Source of the DNA: Pedobacter jejuensis
GTDB taxonomy: Bacteria > Bacteroidota > Bacteroidia > Sphingobacteriales > Sphingobacteriaceae
Direction of reading: 5' to 3'
Assembly (NCBI RefSeq): GCF_003725795.1
Contig: NZ_RBEE01000042.1
Span: 372,001 to 436,000 of the forward strand
Length of the DNA stretch: 64,000 nucleotides
The notes below the pieces were generated by a model. It had not been told where the DNA came from and did no database searches. It saw only the letters and a program-made list of their open reading frames with translations. A program made the translations under genes and the position numbers. Below, piece by piece: positions 26,164 through 33,727 of the stretch (positions within the stretch are counted from its first letter, which is position 1; each line of letters begins with the position of its first letter).

Positions 26164-26823
26164 TTGAAAACCATAATAAAAGTATTACTTGCTGAGGATC
26201 ACACAATTGTACGAAATGGCATAGTTGCTTTACTGGATGGAGAACCAGAGATAAAAATTATTGCAGAGGCTAGAAATGGTAGCGAAGTTTTACAACATTT
26301 AAGGTCGGGGATTGAGCCGGATGTTATTATAACCGATATCAATATGCCAGATACAAAAGGTGTTGAATTGATAAGCATATTAAATGCAAACTTCCCTAAT
26401 ATAAAAGTCTTGGTGCTTTCGGTATTGGATGACGAGAAAAATATTAGTCAGGCTATAGATGCTGGGGCTTCTGGCTACTTGCTAAAAACGGTAGATATCG
26501 ACACAATGATTTTTGCTATTAAACAAATTACCTTAGGCAATAAATACATTTGCACTAATATCTCGCTTAAGTTATTAGCACACATTAATCGCACTAACAA
26601 TTCTAACCGAACACCATTAAAATCTAATGTTGAGGTTTCAAAAAGAGAGATTGAAATATTGAAATTGATAGCTCAAGGCTACACAAACAGTGAAATCGCC
26701 GATAAACTGTTTACAAGTAAAAGAACTATTGAAGGTAATAGACAAAACTTACTAGATAAAACCGGAACAAAAAATACTGCATCATTAATAAATTTCGTGG
26801 TGCGAAATCGAATTATAGATTAA
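26164..26823 (+). CDS. NarL/FixJ-type response regulator (orphan)
   Basis: The 219-residue protein has a receiver domain (residues ~5-125) with the acidic pair Glu11-Asp12 and the phospho-acceptor Asp58 in VIITDINMPD, a conserved late lysine (SGYLLKTVD), and a LuxR-type helix-turn-helix (residues ~155-210, SKREIEILKLIAQGYTNSEIA). It is predicted to be a DNA-binding transcription regulator. The start is a TTG at 26164; no in-frame ATG exists nearby. No histidine kinase is adjacent, so its partner is elsewhere. It lies among three small disordered-protein genes. Confidence 0.88.
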   Translation: MKTIIKVLLAEDHTIVRNGIVALLDGEPEIKIIAEARNGSEVLQHLRSGIEPDVIITDINMPDTKGVELISILNANFPNIKVLVLSVLDDEKNISQAIDAGASGYLLKTVDIDTMIFAIKQITLGNKYICTNISLKLLAHINRTNNSNRTPLKSNVEVSKREIEILKLIAQGYTNSEIADKLFTSKRTIEGNRQNLLDKTGTKNTASLINFVVRNRIID

Positions 26824-26831
26824 GTAATTTA

Positions 26832-27077
26832 TTAAACTCCCTTTTCTTGTTCCAGATTATTTTTTGGCTTGTCAGTATCATCCTTTGTTGAGCCATTGGT
26901 ATCTCTGTGTTTTGGCGGATGATCCATTCTACTTTCTTCTAAGTCGGTAAAATCGCTACCTTTTTGATTTGCAACTTCTCCGTGAGAAGATGGTTTTTGA
27001 TCTTCCTCCTCAGGTTTAGCAAAATCTTGACCTTCAATTGGCTCAATGGCATTATCTGTTTTTTTTGTATTATCCAT
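26832..27077 (-). CDS. small hydrophilic, probably disordered protein
   Basis: The 81-residue product begins MDNTKKTDNAIEPIEGQDFA and consists almost wholly of charged and polar residues with several prolines. No known domain or signal peptide. It converges on the response-regulator gene (8 bp between stops) and resembles in composition the proteins at 25134 and 25521. Confidence 0.5.
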   Translation of the reverse strand: MDNTKKTDNAIEPIEGQDFAKPEEEDQKPSSHGEVANQKGSDFTDLEESRMDHPPKHRDTNGSTKDDTDKPKNNLEQEKGV

Positions 27078-27146
27078 TTCGGCAATTTGTATTATAGCTT
27101 AACTCAAAATTTGAGCTTTTGTTTTGAATATGGTGAATCTTTAAAC

Positions 27147-27179
27147 AAAAAAAAGTCCCGATTTACATCGAGACTTTTT
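27147..27179 (-). terminator. terminator after rpsJ
   Basis: An AAAAAGTC...GACTTTTT stem extended by CGAT...ATCG with one mismatch, 4-nt loop, is followed on the minus strand by eight T. It lies 17 bp after the rpsJ stop, so the str transcript ends here and does not run into rplC. Confidence 0.85.
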
Positions 27180-27196
27180 CAATTTCATCAAATCTA

Positions 27197-27502
27197 TCAC
27201 ACTTTGATTTCAACTTCAACACCACTTGGCAATTCAAGTTTCATTAAAGCGTCAACTGTTTTAGAATTAGAGCTATAAATATCTAATAAGCGTTTGTAAG
27301 CGCATAATTGAAATTGCTCTCTAGCTTTTTTGTTTACGTGTGGAGAACGTAAAACAGTAAAGATTTTTTTCTCTGTAGGAAGTGGAATTGGTCCACTTAC
27401 AACTGCACCCGTAGGTTTAACAGTTTTTACGATTTTCTCAGCAGATTTATCTACTAAGTTGTAATCGTAAGATTTTAATTTAATTCTGATTCTTTGGCTC
27501 AT
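27197..27502 (-). CDS. rpsJ: 30S ribosomal protein S10
   Basis: The 101-residue protein has the S10 core (RIRIKLKSYDYNLVDKSAEK, then GPIPLPTEKKIFTVLRSPHVNKKAREQF). It serves in 30S assembly and NusB-dependent antitermination. Here it ends the str operon after fusA and is followed by a terminator; rplC, its usual downstream neighbour, is 7.9 kb away. Confidence 0.97.
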   Translation of the reverse strand: MSQRIRIKLKSYDYNLVDKSAEKIVKTVKPTGAVVSGPIPLPTEKKIFTVLRSPHVNKKAREQFQLCAYKRLLDIYSSNSKTVDALMKLELPSGVEVEIKV

Positions 27503-27567
27503 CTTAATTTAATTTATGATTTCTTGTTAGAGCTATTAACAACAGAAATCGGATTTATTTTTGTGAT

Positions 27568-27619
27568 CAAGGATAAAGGAATAAAGACCAACGATGTAAA
27601 ACCATATCTTTTATCCTTG
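27568..27619 (-). repeat. fusA-rpsJ spacer: imperfect inverted repeat
   Basis: CAAGGATAAAGGA (27568-27580) pairs with TCTTTTATCCTTG (27607-27619) over 13 bp with one mismatch. The 3' side continues with a second CTCTTTTATCTTC word. The spacer (134 bp) is long for a ribosomal operon. Confidence 0.65.
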
Positions 27620-27636
27620 CTCTTTTATCTTCTTAA

Positions 27637-29751
27637 TTAGTCTTCAGATTTTACTCTTCCTTTTGATTTAGCAATTACTTCATCCTGTACGTTTTTAGGC
27701 GCAGCTTCGTAGTGGTCAAATTCCATTGTAGAAGTTGCACGACCTGAAGTGATTGTACGTAACTGAGTTACATAACCAAACATTTCAGAAAGTGGCACAG
27801 TTGCTTTAATTACCTGAGATCCGTTACGAGTGTCCATACCTAATAACTGACCACGACGACGGTTCATATCACCGATAACATCACCCATGTTTTCTTCAGG
27901 GGTTAAGATTTCGATTTTCATGATTGGCTCCATCAAAGTTGGTTTACATTTAGGTAAAGCCTCACGGTAAGCCATTTTAGCTGCTAATTCAAACGATAAA
28001 GCATCTGAATCGACCGCGTGGAATGAACCATCCGTTAAACGAACTTTCATATCTGGAAGTGGATAACCAGCTAACACACCATTTGCCATTGAAGCAGCAA
28101 AACCTTTTTCTACCGAAGGAATAAACTCACGTGGAATTGAACCACCTGTAATTTCGTTTACGAATTGTAAACCACCTTTTTCAAAATCAGCATCAATTGG
28201 AGAGATAACAACCGAAATATCGGCAAATTTACCACGACCACCTGATTGTTTTTTGTATGTTTCACGGTGTGTAGTTGTACCAAAAATTGCTTCTTTGTAC
28301 GCTACTTGTGGTGCACCTTGGTTAACTTCAACTTTAAATTCGCGTTTTAAACGGTCAATTAAAATATCTAAGTGTAACTCACCCATACCAGAGATAACAG
28401 TTTGACCAGTTTCCTGATCAGTTTGAACTCTAAATGTAGGATCTTCTTCAGCCAATTTACTTAAGCCCATACCCAATTTATCAACGTCAGCTTGAGTTTT
28501 AGGCTCAATAGCTAAACCGATAACTGGCTCAGGGAAGTTCATTGATTCAAGAATAATTGGGTGTTTTTCATCACAAAGTGTATCACCTGTTTTAATATCT
28601 TTAAATCCTACTACCGCAGCAATATCTCCAGCAGCCACATTAGGCACCGGGTTTTGCTTGTTAGCATGCATTTGGAAGATACGAGAAATACGTTCTTTGT
28701 TTTCTGAACGTGTATTGTAAACGTAAGAACCCGCTTCTAAGTTACCCGAATAAACACGGATAAAACATAAACGACCTACGAATGGGTCAGTTGCAATTTT
28801 AAATGCTAAAGCTGCGAATGGCTCATTAATGCTTGGTTTTAATAAAACTTCAGCACCTGTATCTGGGTTAGTACCAACAACACCTTCGCTATCCATAGGT
28901 GAAGGCAATAATTCCATCACATAATCAAGCATGGTTTGTACACCTTTGTTTTTGAAAGATGAACCACAAACCATAGGTACAATTTTAGCATCTAATACAG
29001 CAGCACGTAAAGCATCTAAAACTTCGCGTTCGGTGATTGTTTCAGGAGCATCAAAGAATTTCTCCATTAACGACTCATCGTAATCAGCTACAGATTCTAA
29101 CAATTTCTCTCTCCACTCCGCAACTTCATCAATCATATCTTCTGGGATAGGCACTTCAGTAAAGGTCATACCTTTATCATGCTCATTCCATACAATACCG
29201 CGGTTGTTAATTAAATCAACCACACCTTTAAATCCGTCTTCAGCACCGATAGGTAATTGCAATGGAACTGCATTACTACCTAACATATCTTTAACTTGTT
29301 TAACAACTTTTAAGAAGTCAGCTCCAGAACGGTCCATTTTGTTAACGAAACCAATACGAGCAACATTGTAGTTGTTAGCTAAACGCCAGTTAGTTTCTGA
29401 TTGAGGCTCAACACCATCAACTGCAGAAAACAAGAACACTAAACCATCTAATACACGTAACGAACGGTTTACCTCAACGGTAAAATCCACGTGCCCTGGT
29501 GTATCGATAATGTTCATGTGGTAAGCCTGACCTCTGTATTTCCACTCAACAGTAGTTGCAGCAGAAGTGATCGTGATACCACGCTCTTGCTCTTGTGCCA
29601 TCCAGTCCATTGTTGCAGCACCTTCGTGCACTTCACCAATTTTATGACTAACACCAGCATAATAAAGGATACGCTCAGTTGTTGTAGTTTTACCTGCATC
29701 AATGTGAGCTGCGATTCCAATATTTCTTGTAAATTTTAAATCTCTTGCCAT
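27637..29751 (-). CDS. fusA: elongation factor G
   Basis: The 704-residue translocase GTPase begins MARDLKFTRNIGIAAHIDAG; ATG 29751 is the family start although the frame is open 19 codons upstream into the repeat-rich spacer. G1 (AHIDAGKTTTTERIL), G3 (DTPGHVDF) and G4 (NKMD) motifs are intact, and the domain II-V sequences are full length. It lies between rpsG and rpsJ; no tuf gene follows, as is usual in Bacteroidota. Confidence 0.98.
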   Translation of the reverse strand: MARDLKFTRNIGIAAHIDAGKTTTTERILYYAGVSHKIGEVHEGAATMDWMAQEQERGITITSAATTVEWKYRGQAYHMNIIDTPGHVDFTVEVNRSLRVLDGLVFLFSAVDGVEPQSETNWRLANNYNVARIGFVNKMDRSGADFLKVVKQVKDMLGSNAVPLQLPIGAEDGFKGVVDLINNRGIVWNEHDKGMTFTEVPIPEDMIDEVAEWREKLLESVADYDESLMEKFFDAPETITEREVLDALRAAVLDAKIVPMVCGSSFKNKGVQTMLDYVMELLPSPMDSEGVVGTNPDTGAEVLLKPSINEPFAALAFKIATDPFVGRLCFIRVYSGNLEAGSYVYNTRSENKERISRIFQMHANKQNPVPNVAAGDIAAVVGFKDIKTGDTLCDEKHPIILESMNFPEPVIGLAIEPKTQADVDKLGMGLSKLAEEDPTFRVQTDQETGQTVISGMGELHLDILIDRLKREFKVEVNQGAPQVAYKEAIFGTTTHRETYKKQSGGRGKFADISVVISPIDADFEKGGLQFVNEITGGSIPREFIPSVEKGFAASMANGVLAGYPLPDMKVRLTDGSFHAVDSDALSFELAAKMAYREALPKCKPTLMEPIMKIEILTPEENMGDVIGDMNRRRGQLLGMDTRNGSQVIKATVPLSEMFGYVTQLRTITSGRATSTMEFDHYEAAPKNVQDEVIAKSKGRVKSED

Positions 29752-29764
29752 TGTTTTTATTAAT

Positions 29765-29845
29765 GAATGAATGACAAAATGATTGAATGAGTGAATGTGT
29801 AAAAACACTCATCATTCAATCATTCAATCATTCAAAATTCAATCA
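29765..29845 (-). repeat. rpsG-fusA spacer: imperfect inverted repeat (GAATGA family)
   Basis: The left side is a run of GAATGA words (GATTGAATGAGTGAATG) and the right side a run of CATTCAATCATTCAATC, folding around AAAA. The words are the same as in the rpmD-rplO and secY-map spacers. The frame of fusA runs into this element upstream of its true start, which has no coding meaning. Confidence 0.75.
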
Positions 29846-29854
29846 TTTGAATGT

Positions 29855-30322
29855 TTAGAATCTGAAGTGAGAGAACGCTTTGTTAGCTTCCGCCATTTTG
29901 TGCGTATCTTCTTTCTTTTTAACAGCAGCACCTTCACCTTTAGCAGCGGCTACAATTTCACCAGCTAATTTCTCTTTCATGGTTTTTTCACCACGTTTAC
30001 GAGCATATGAAATTAACCATTTCATACCTAAAGCTGTTTTACGCTCTGGTCTAACTTCGGTTGGAACCTGGAAGTTAGCACCACCAACACGACGAGATTT
30101 AACCTCTACAGCTGGCATAATATTAGTTAAAGCACGTTTAAATATCTCTAAACCGTTTTCACCTGCTTTTTTCTCAGCAATTTCAACAGCATCATAAAAA
30201 ATAGAGTAAGCGATAGATTTTTTCCCATCGTACATCATATTGTTTACAAAACGAGTTACCTGAACATCATTAAATTTTGGATCAGGAAGAATAATTCTCT
30301 TTTTTGGTTTTGACTTTCTCAT
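29855..30322 (-). CDS. rpsG: 30S ribosomal protein S7
   Basis: The 155-residue head protein contains VTRFVNNMMYDGKKSIAYSI and RVGGANFQVPTEVRPERK signatures. It nucleates assembly of the 30S head. Located between rpsL and fusA. Confidence 0.97.
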   Translation of the reverse strand: MRKSKPKKRIILPDPKFNDVQVTRFVNNMMYDGKKSIAYSIFYDAVEIAEKKAGENGLEIFKRALTNIMPAVEVKSRRVGGANFQVPTEVRPERKTALGMKWLISYARKRGEKTMKEKLAGEIVAAAKGEGAAVKKKEDTHKMAEANKAFSHFRF

Positions 30323-30339
30323 TTCTTATTTCCTCCCGA

Positions 30340-30753
30340 TTATTTCTTTTTACCTTTAGTTGGCGCCGCAGCTACTTGTCCCGGTTTAGGACGTTTAGTA
30401 CCATATTTAGAACGACGTTGATTACGACCAGCTACACCTGATGTATCTAATGCACCACGGATGATGTGGTAACGTACACCTGGTAAATCTTTAACACGAC
30501 CACCACGTATTAAAACGATTGAGTGTTCTTGTAAGTTGTGACCTTCTCCAGGAATGTATGCATTAACCTCTTTACCGTTCGTTAAACGAACACGGGCTAC
30601 TTTACGCATTGCTGAGTTTGGTTTTTTAGGGGTAGTGGTGTACACACGTGTACATACACCTCTTCGCTGTGGACAGCTGTCCAACGCTGGAGACTTACTC
30701 TTGAACTCCAGTGCTACTCTACCTTTTCTAACTAATTGTTGAATGGTTGGCAT
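30340..30753 (-). CDS. rpsL: 30S ribosomal protein S12
   Basis: The 137-residue decoding-centre protein contains KSPALDSCPQRRGVCTRVYT and the TTPKKPNSAMRK block with the lysine that is a site of streptomycin resistance mutations; the wild-type residues are present (KPNSA and PGVRYH). The basic tail is slightly extended. First gene of the str operon with its own promoter. Confidence 0.97.
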   Translation of the reverse strand: MPTIQQLVRKGRVALEFKSKSPALDSCPQRRGVCTRVYTTTPKKPNSAMRKVARVRLTNGKEVNAYIPGEGHNLQEHSIVLIRGGRVKDLPGVRYHIIRGALDTSGVAGRNQRRSKYGTKRPKPGQVAAAPTKGKKK

Positions 30754-30828
30754 TGTGCTTTTTTAATTTTTTATTTAATTATTTACCGCTCCCCCGGCAT
30801 CCTTACAGATAGCCCATAAAACGGACTG

Positions 30829-30860
30829 CAAAAGTAGAACAATTCTTTTTATAAATCAAG
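30829..30860 (-). promoter_or_regulatory. promoter of the str operon
   Basis: On the minus strand CTTG (30857-30860), a 20-bp spacer and TACTTTTG (30829-30836) fit the Bacteroidota consensus. It lies 76 bp upstream of rpsL. Confidence 0.7.
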
Positions 30861-30920
30861 GGGTTAGGATAAAAATTTTCGAGTTCGTAATTATCAGTTT
30901 GGTGTTGATGATTAAGGGTT

Positions 30921-31800
30921 TGCAAATTCTTTTGCAAATCCATTACCACACTCGTCATGCTGAACTTGTTTCAGCATCTTAATAGTACAAGCATTATTTT
31001 TTTCTGAAAAGCAAATGCAGTGATTCTTGGCTTTGGTTCAGTCCCGCTAATGCTTCAAGCAACAATGAAAAATTGTTGGCTTTACGCGTATATCGGGTTT
31101 AGGTGGCAAGGCTAATCGAGATTTTATCGGCTTGGTCTAGGAGCTAACCTATTATTTTACAAATTCTTTTGCAAATCCATTATCACACGCGTCATGCTGA
31201 ACTTGTTTCAGCATCTTAATAGTACAAGCATTATCCTTTTTTTTTGTGAAAATTTACAAATTCTTTTGCGAAATTCACTAATACACTCGTCATGCTGAAC
31301 TTGTTTCAGCATCTTAATAGCATAAGCATTATCCTTTTTTTTGTGAAAATTTACAAATTCTTTTTCGAAATTCACTAACACACCCGTCATGCTGAACTTG
31401 TTTCAGCGTCTTAATAGTATAATCATTATTTTTTTTTGAAAAGCAAATGCAGTGATTCTTGGCTCGGGTTCAGTCCCGCTAATGCTTCAAGCAACAATGA
31501 AAAATTGTTGGCTTTTCGCGTATATCTGGTTTAAGTGGCAAGGACAATTGATATTTTATCGGCTTGGTTTAGCAGCTAAACTATTATTCTACAAATTCTT
31601 TTGCGAAATTCACTAACACACTCGTCATGCTGAACTTGTTTCAGCATCTTAATAGTACAAGCACTATTTTTTTTGAAAAGCAAATGCAGTGATTCTTATG
31701 TTAGCTTCGGTCCCGCTAATGCTGCAAGCAACAATGAAAAATTGTTGGCTTTACGCGTATATCGGGTTTAGGTGGCAAGGATAATCGATATTTTATCGCT
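30921..31800. repeat. composite repeat array of two unit types (A-B-A-A-A-B-A-B)
   Basis: Unit A (about 84-98 bp) occurs five times; each copy has a REP-like core with ATGCTGAA...TTCAGCAT that starts at 30954, 31191, 31289, 31386 and 31624. Unit B (about 125-150 bp) occurs three times, from about 31005, 31437 and 31673, and contains a CAACAAT-GAAAA-ATTGTTG hairpin. Copies are 85-95 % alike by eye. No open reading frame of interest is present. The array fills the gap between rpsL and the HigA gene; bases 31801-31918 show nothing further. Confidence 0.85.
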
Positions 31801-31918
31801 AATTCCTTAATTAGTTTATCGACTTTATTATATGCTTTATTTCAGAAAGTCAAAAAAAATATAAGCCATGTTTACTTATCTCAATTTAACCATCTATAAA
31901 TCGTAGATAGTAAATATA

Positions 31919-32278
31919 TTAATAAACCCCAATCAAGCTTTCTGCAGGAATATTCAAAACCTCGTGAAGTTTCCTAATCATACTTAAGCTCAATTTGCGT
32001 TTACCACTCAGTATTTCAGACTGACGACTTCTCGCTCCAAATATTTTTGATAGTTCTGTTGGTGTTTTACCTAATTGTTCTAATCTGAATTTTATAGCCT
32101 CGATTGGTGTAGGAGGTAGTACAGGATAATGGCTTTCTTCGTAATACTCAATCAGTAGGGTCAGCAATTCCAATTCATCAGCTTGTTCAGAACCTAAAAC
32201 AATATCTTCTTGCATAAATGAATATGCTTTTTCCAAAGCTATTTCATATTCTTCCTCTGTCTTAATTATTTTTAACAT
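31919..32278 (-). CDS. higA: HigA-type antitoxin with Xre helix-turn-helix
   Basis: The 119-residue protein has an N-terminal helical region that is expected to bind the toxin and a C-terminal HTH (about residues 60-115, LEQLGKTPTELSKIFGARSRQSEILSGKR). It neutralises HigB and represses the operon. The start overlaps the toxin gene by 17 bp; toxin-first order is typical of higBA loci. Confidence 0.88.
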   Translation of the reverse strand: MLKIIKTEEEYEIALEKAYSFMQEDIVLGSEQADELELLTLLIEYYEESHYPVLPPTPIEAIKFRLEQLGKTPTELSKIFGARSRQSEILSGKRKLSLSMIRKLHEVLNIPAESLIGVY

Positions 32279-32573
32279 AGCTTATTTCCTCCACTTTTAT
32301 TTTATCATATTCAGCATGTGTTCCAACCCAAACAATAAAAACAATCTTTAATTTAAATTCAACATCTACTATTAATCGGTAATGGTTACCCTTTATATTA
32401 AAAACAAATCGTTTTCCCGTTATTACATCTGCGGTGGAATAAAGCCTAATAATATCTTCAGGTTTATCCCAACTTTGTTCCACTACTTCTCCATACCATG
32501 CTTCTAAGCTTCCTTTAGCAGAGGCATGTTTACTAAAAAAAATTACAAGTGTTTTTTTCGAAATAACTCGCAT
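32262..32573 (-). CDS. higB: HigB-type mRNA interferase toxin
   Basis: The 103-residue protein starts MRVISKKTLVIFFSKHASAK and contains FNIKGNHYRLIVDVEF and the WVGTHAEYDKI C-terminal signature of the HigB family, ribosome-dependent RNases of type II systems. Length is normal and the frame is intact. It is preceded by a promoter with an embedded palindromic operator and followed by the overlapping HigA gene. Confidence 0.88.
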   Translation of the reverse strand: MRVISKKTLVIFFSKHASAKGSLEAWYGEVVEQSWDKPEDIIRLYSTADVITGKRFVFNIKGNHYRLIVDVEFKLKIVFIVWVGTHAEYDKIKVEEISYVKNN

Positions 32574-32587
32574 GGTAAATTTTCAAA

Positions 32588-32619
32588 CAAATATATTACC
32601 AAATTGGTAACAATACAAA
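32588..32619 (-). promoter_or_regulatory. higBA promoter with operator in its spacer
   Basis: TTTG (32616-32619), 20-bp spacer, TATATTTG (32588-32595) fit the phylum consensus. Inside the spacer lies the palindrome TTACCAA-A-TTGGTAA (32596-32610). Bound HigA would cover the promoter between its two elements, so autorepression is strongly suggested. Confidence 0.75.
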
Positions 32620-32639
32620 TTAGCAATTTAAAAAGTTAT

Positions 32640-32668
32640 AAAAAATAGCTGCCCTTTCGAGCAGCTAT
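32640..32668 (-). terminator. terminator of the SusCD operon
   Basis: Stem ATAGCTGC (32645-32652) with GCAGCTAT (32661-32668), 8-nt loop, followed by six T on the minus strand, 20 bp after the last gene of the operon. Confidence 0.75.
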
Positions 32669-32687
32669 CTAACCAACCAATTTAAAC

Positions 32688-33716
32688 TTATAATTTTACG
32701 TAGGCCTCAAAGTTGGCCAAACATGGGTAAGGGGTGCCTTCTAACAAGGTGATTTTTATATACCTAATTGCCGATGATGGTGATACAGCGAACTTCTGTT
32801 CATTAATTGTAGCTGGATTAAAATTGCGCTCATCACCAAGATTTGCATATGTTGTACCATCTACACTTCCTTCAATCTTAAACTTACTAAAGCCTTGCTT
32901 TGCATCTGTATGTGCATTTAGACCAATATAAGTAAGCAGATTTGCCTTTTTCATGTCAACAATGATCCAGTGCGGGTACGGATGAAAAACATCATAATCT
33001 GCTTGCCAGAAAGAAGGAGTAGATGTAGCTGTTGGGCTTTTTGCAGAGATTGGGTCAACTATAAAAGCAGCCAAATTTGTTTCATCACCCGGAAAGTTTA
33101 CTTCACTCGATGCGGTAGCTGTCCAGCCAGTTTTATCAAGAGCAACATCCGTAATAGGCACTCTTTCTTGCAAACCTCTTATATTAAATTCTGCTAAAAA
33201 GGTAATAGATCCGGTTTGCGTAGCAGCTTTATCTGATGCAGTCAATTTGATGAAACGCACATTTCTTGCAGGGGTAATCGCAAAAGATTGCTCGGTAATT
33301 AAAGCCGGGTTAAATGTGAATTCGCCAAAGCTTGTAAAAGTTGTGCCATCTGTACTGCCTTCTAATTTAAATTTTGTAAACCCTTTTACATTATTTTGTC
33401 TGGCTGTTAAATTAACCTGTGTAATTACATTTTGCTTTTTCATATCAATAAGAAGCCAATGAGGGTATGGAGTTTGGCCCCCTGTATAATTTGAGTGCCA
33501 AATGGTATTTACATTACCATCTAAAATTGCTGTTGCAAGACCAGTATTGTCCCCAGTTAACTGCTCGCTCGAAGCAGTAACAGTCCATTTGGATCTATCA
33601 AGCGTAGTTTCTTCCAAGTTGGAGGTTAATTCTGCGCTTTTATCTTTCTTACAAGAGCTGATTACTCCTATTATTGAAAATAGCAGTAATAAACCGTATA
33701 ATTTTATTGTTTTCAT
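32688..33716 (-). CDS. lipoprotein with two discoidin (F5/8 type C) domains
   Basis: The 342-residue protein has a lipoprotein signal (VISSC, Cys22) and two F5/8 type C-like carbohydrate-binding domains of about 140 residues each; both carry the W-x-A-S-S-E start and the PYPHWLLIDMKK / PYPHWIIVDMKK core and end in an RFIKLTASD / RYIKITLLEG strand. As the last gene of the SusC-SusD operon it is most likely a surface glycan-binding protein. No catalytic residues are recognised. Confidence 0.85.
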   Translation of the reverse strand: MKTIKLYGLLLLFSIIGVISSCKKDKSAELTSNLEETTLDRSKWTVTASSEQLTGDNTGLATAILDGNVNTIWHSNYTGGQTPYPHWLLIDMKKQNVITQVNLTARQNNVKGFTKFKLEGSTDGTTFTSFGEFTFNPALITEQSFAITPARNVRFIKLTASDKAATQTGSITFLAEFNIRGLQERVPITDVALDKTGWTATASSEVNFPGDETNLAAFIVDPISAKSPTATSTPSFWQADYDVFHPYPHWIIVDMKKANLLTYIGLNAHTDAKQGFSKFKIEGSVDGTTYANLGDERNFNPATINEQKFAVSPSSAIRYIKITLLEGTPYPCLANFEAYVKL

Positions 33717-33727
33717 TTTGATTGAGT

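Noticed and set aside
31208..31390. Open frame within the repeat array
   Set aside because: It is made of two copies of repeat unit A read through, so it repeats the same peptide and is not a gene.
30921..31800. Possible CRISPR array
   Set aside because: Units are 85-150 bp, adjacent to each other, and the sequences between the REP cores are themselves repeated; no unique spacers and no cas genes.
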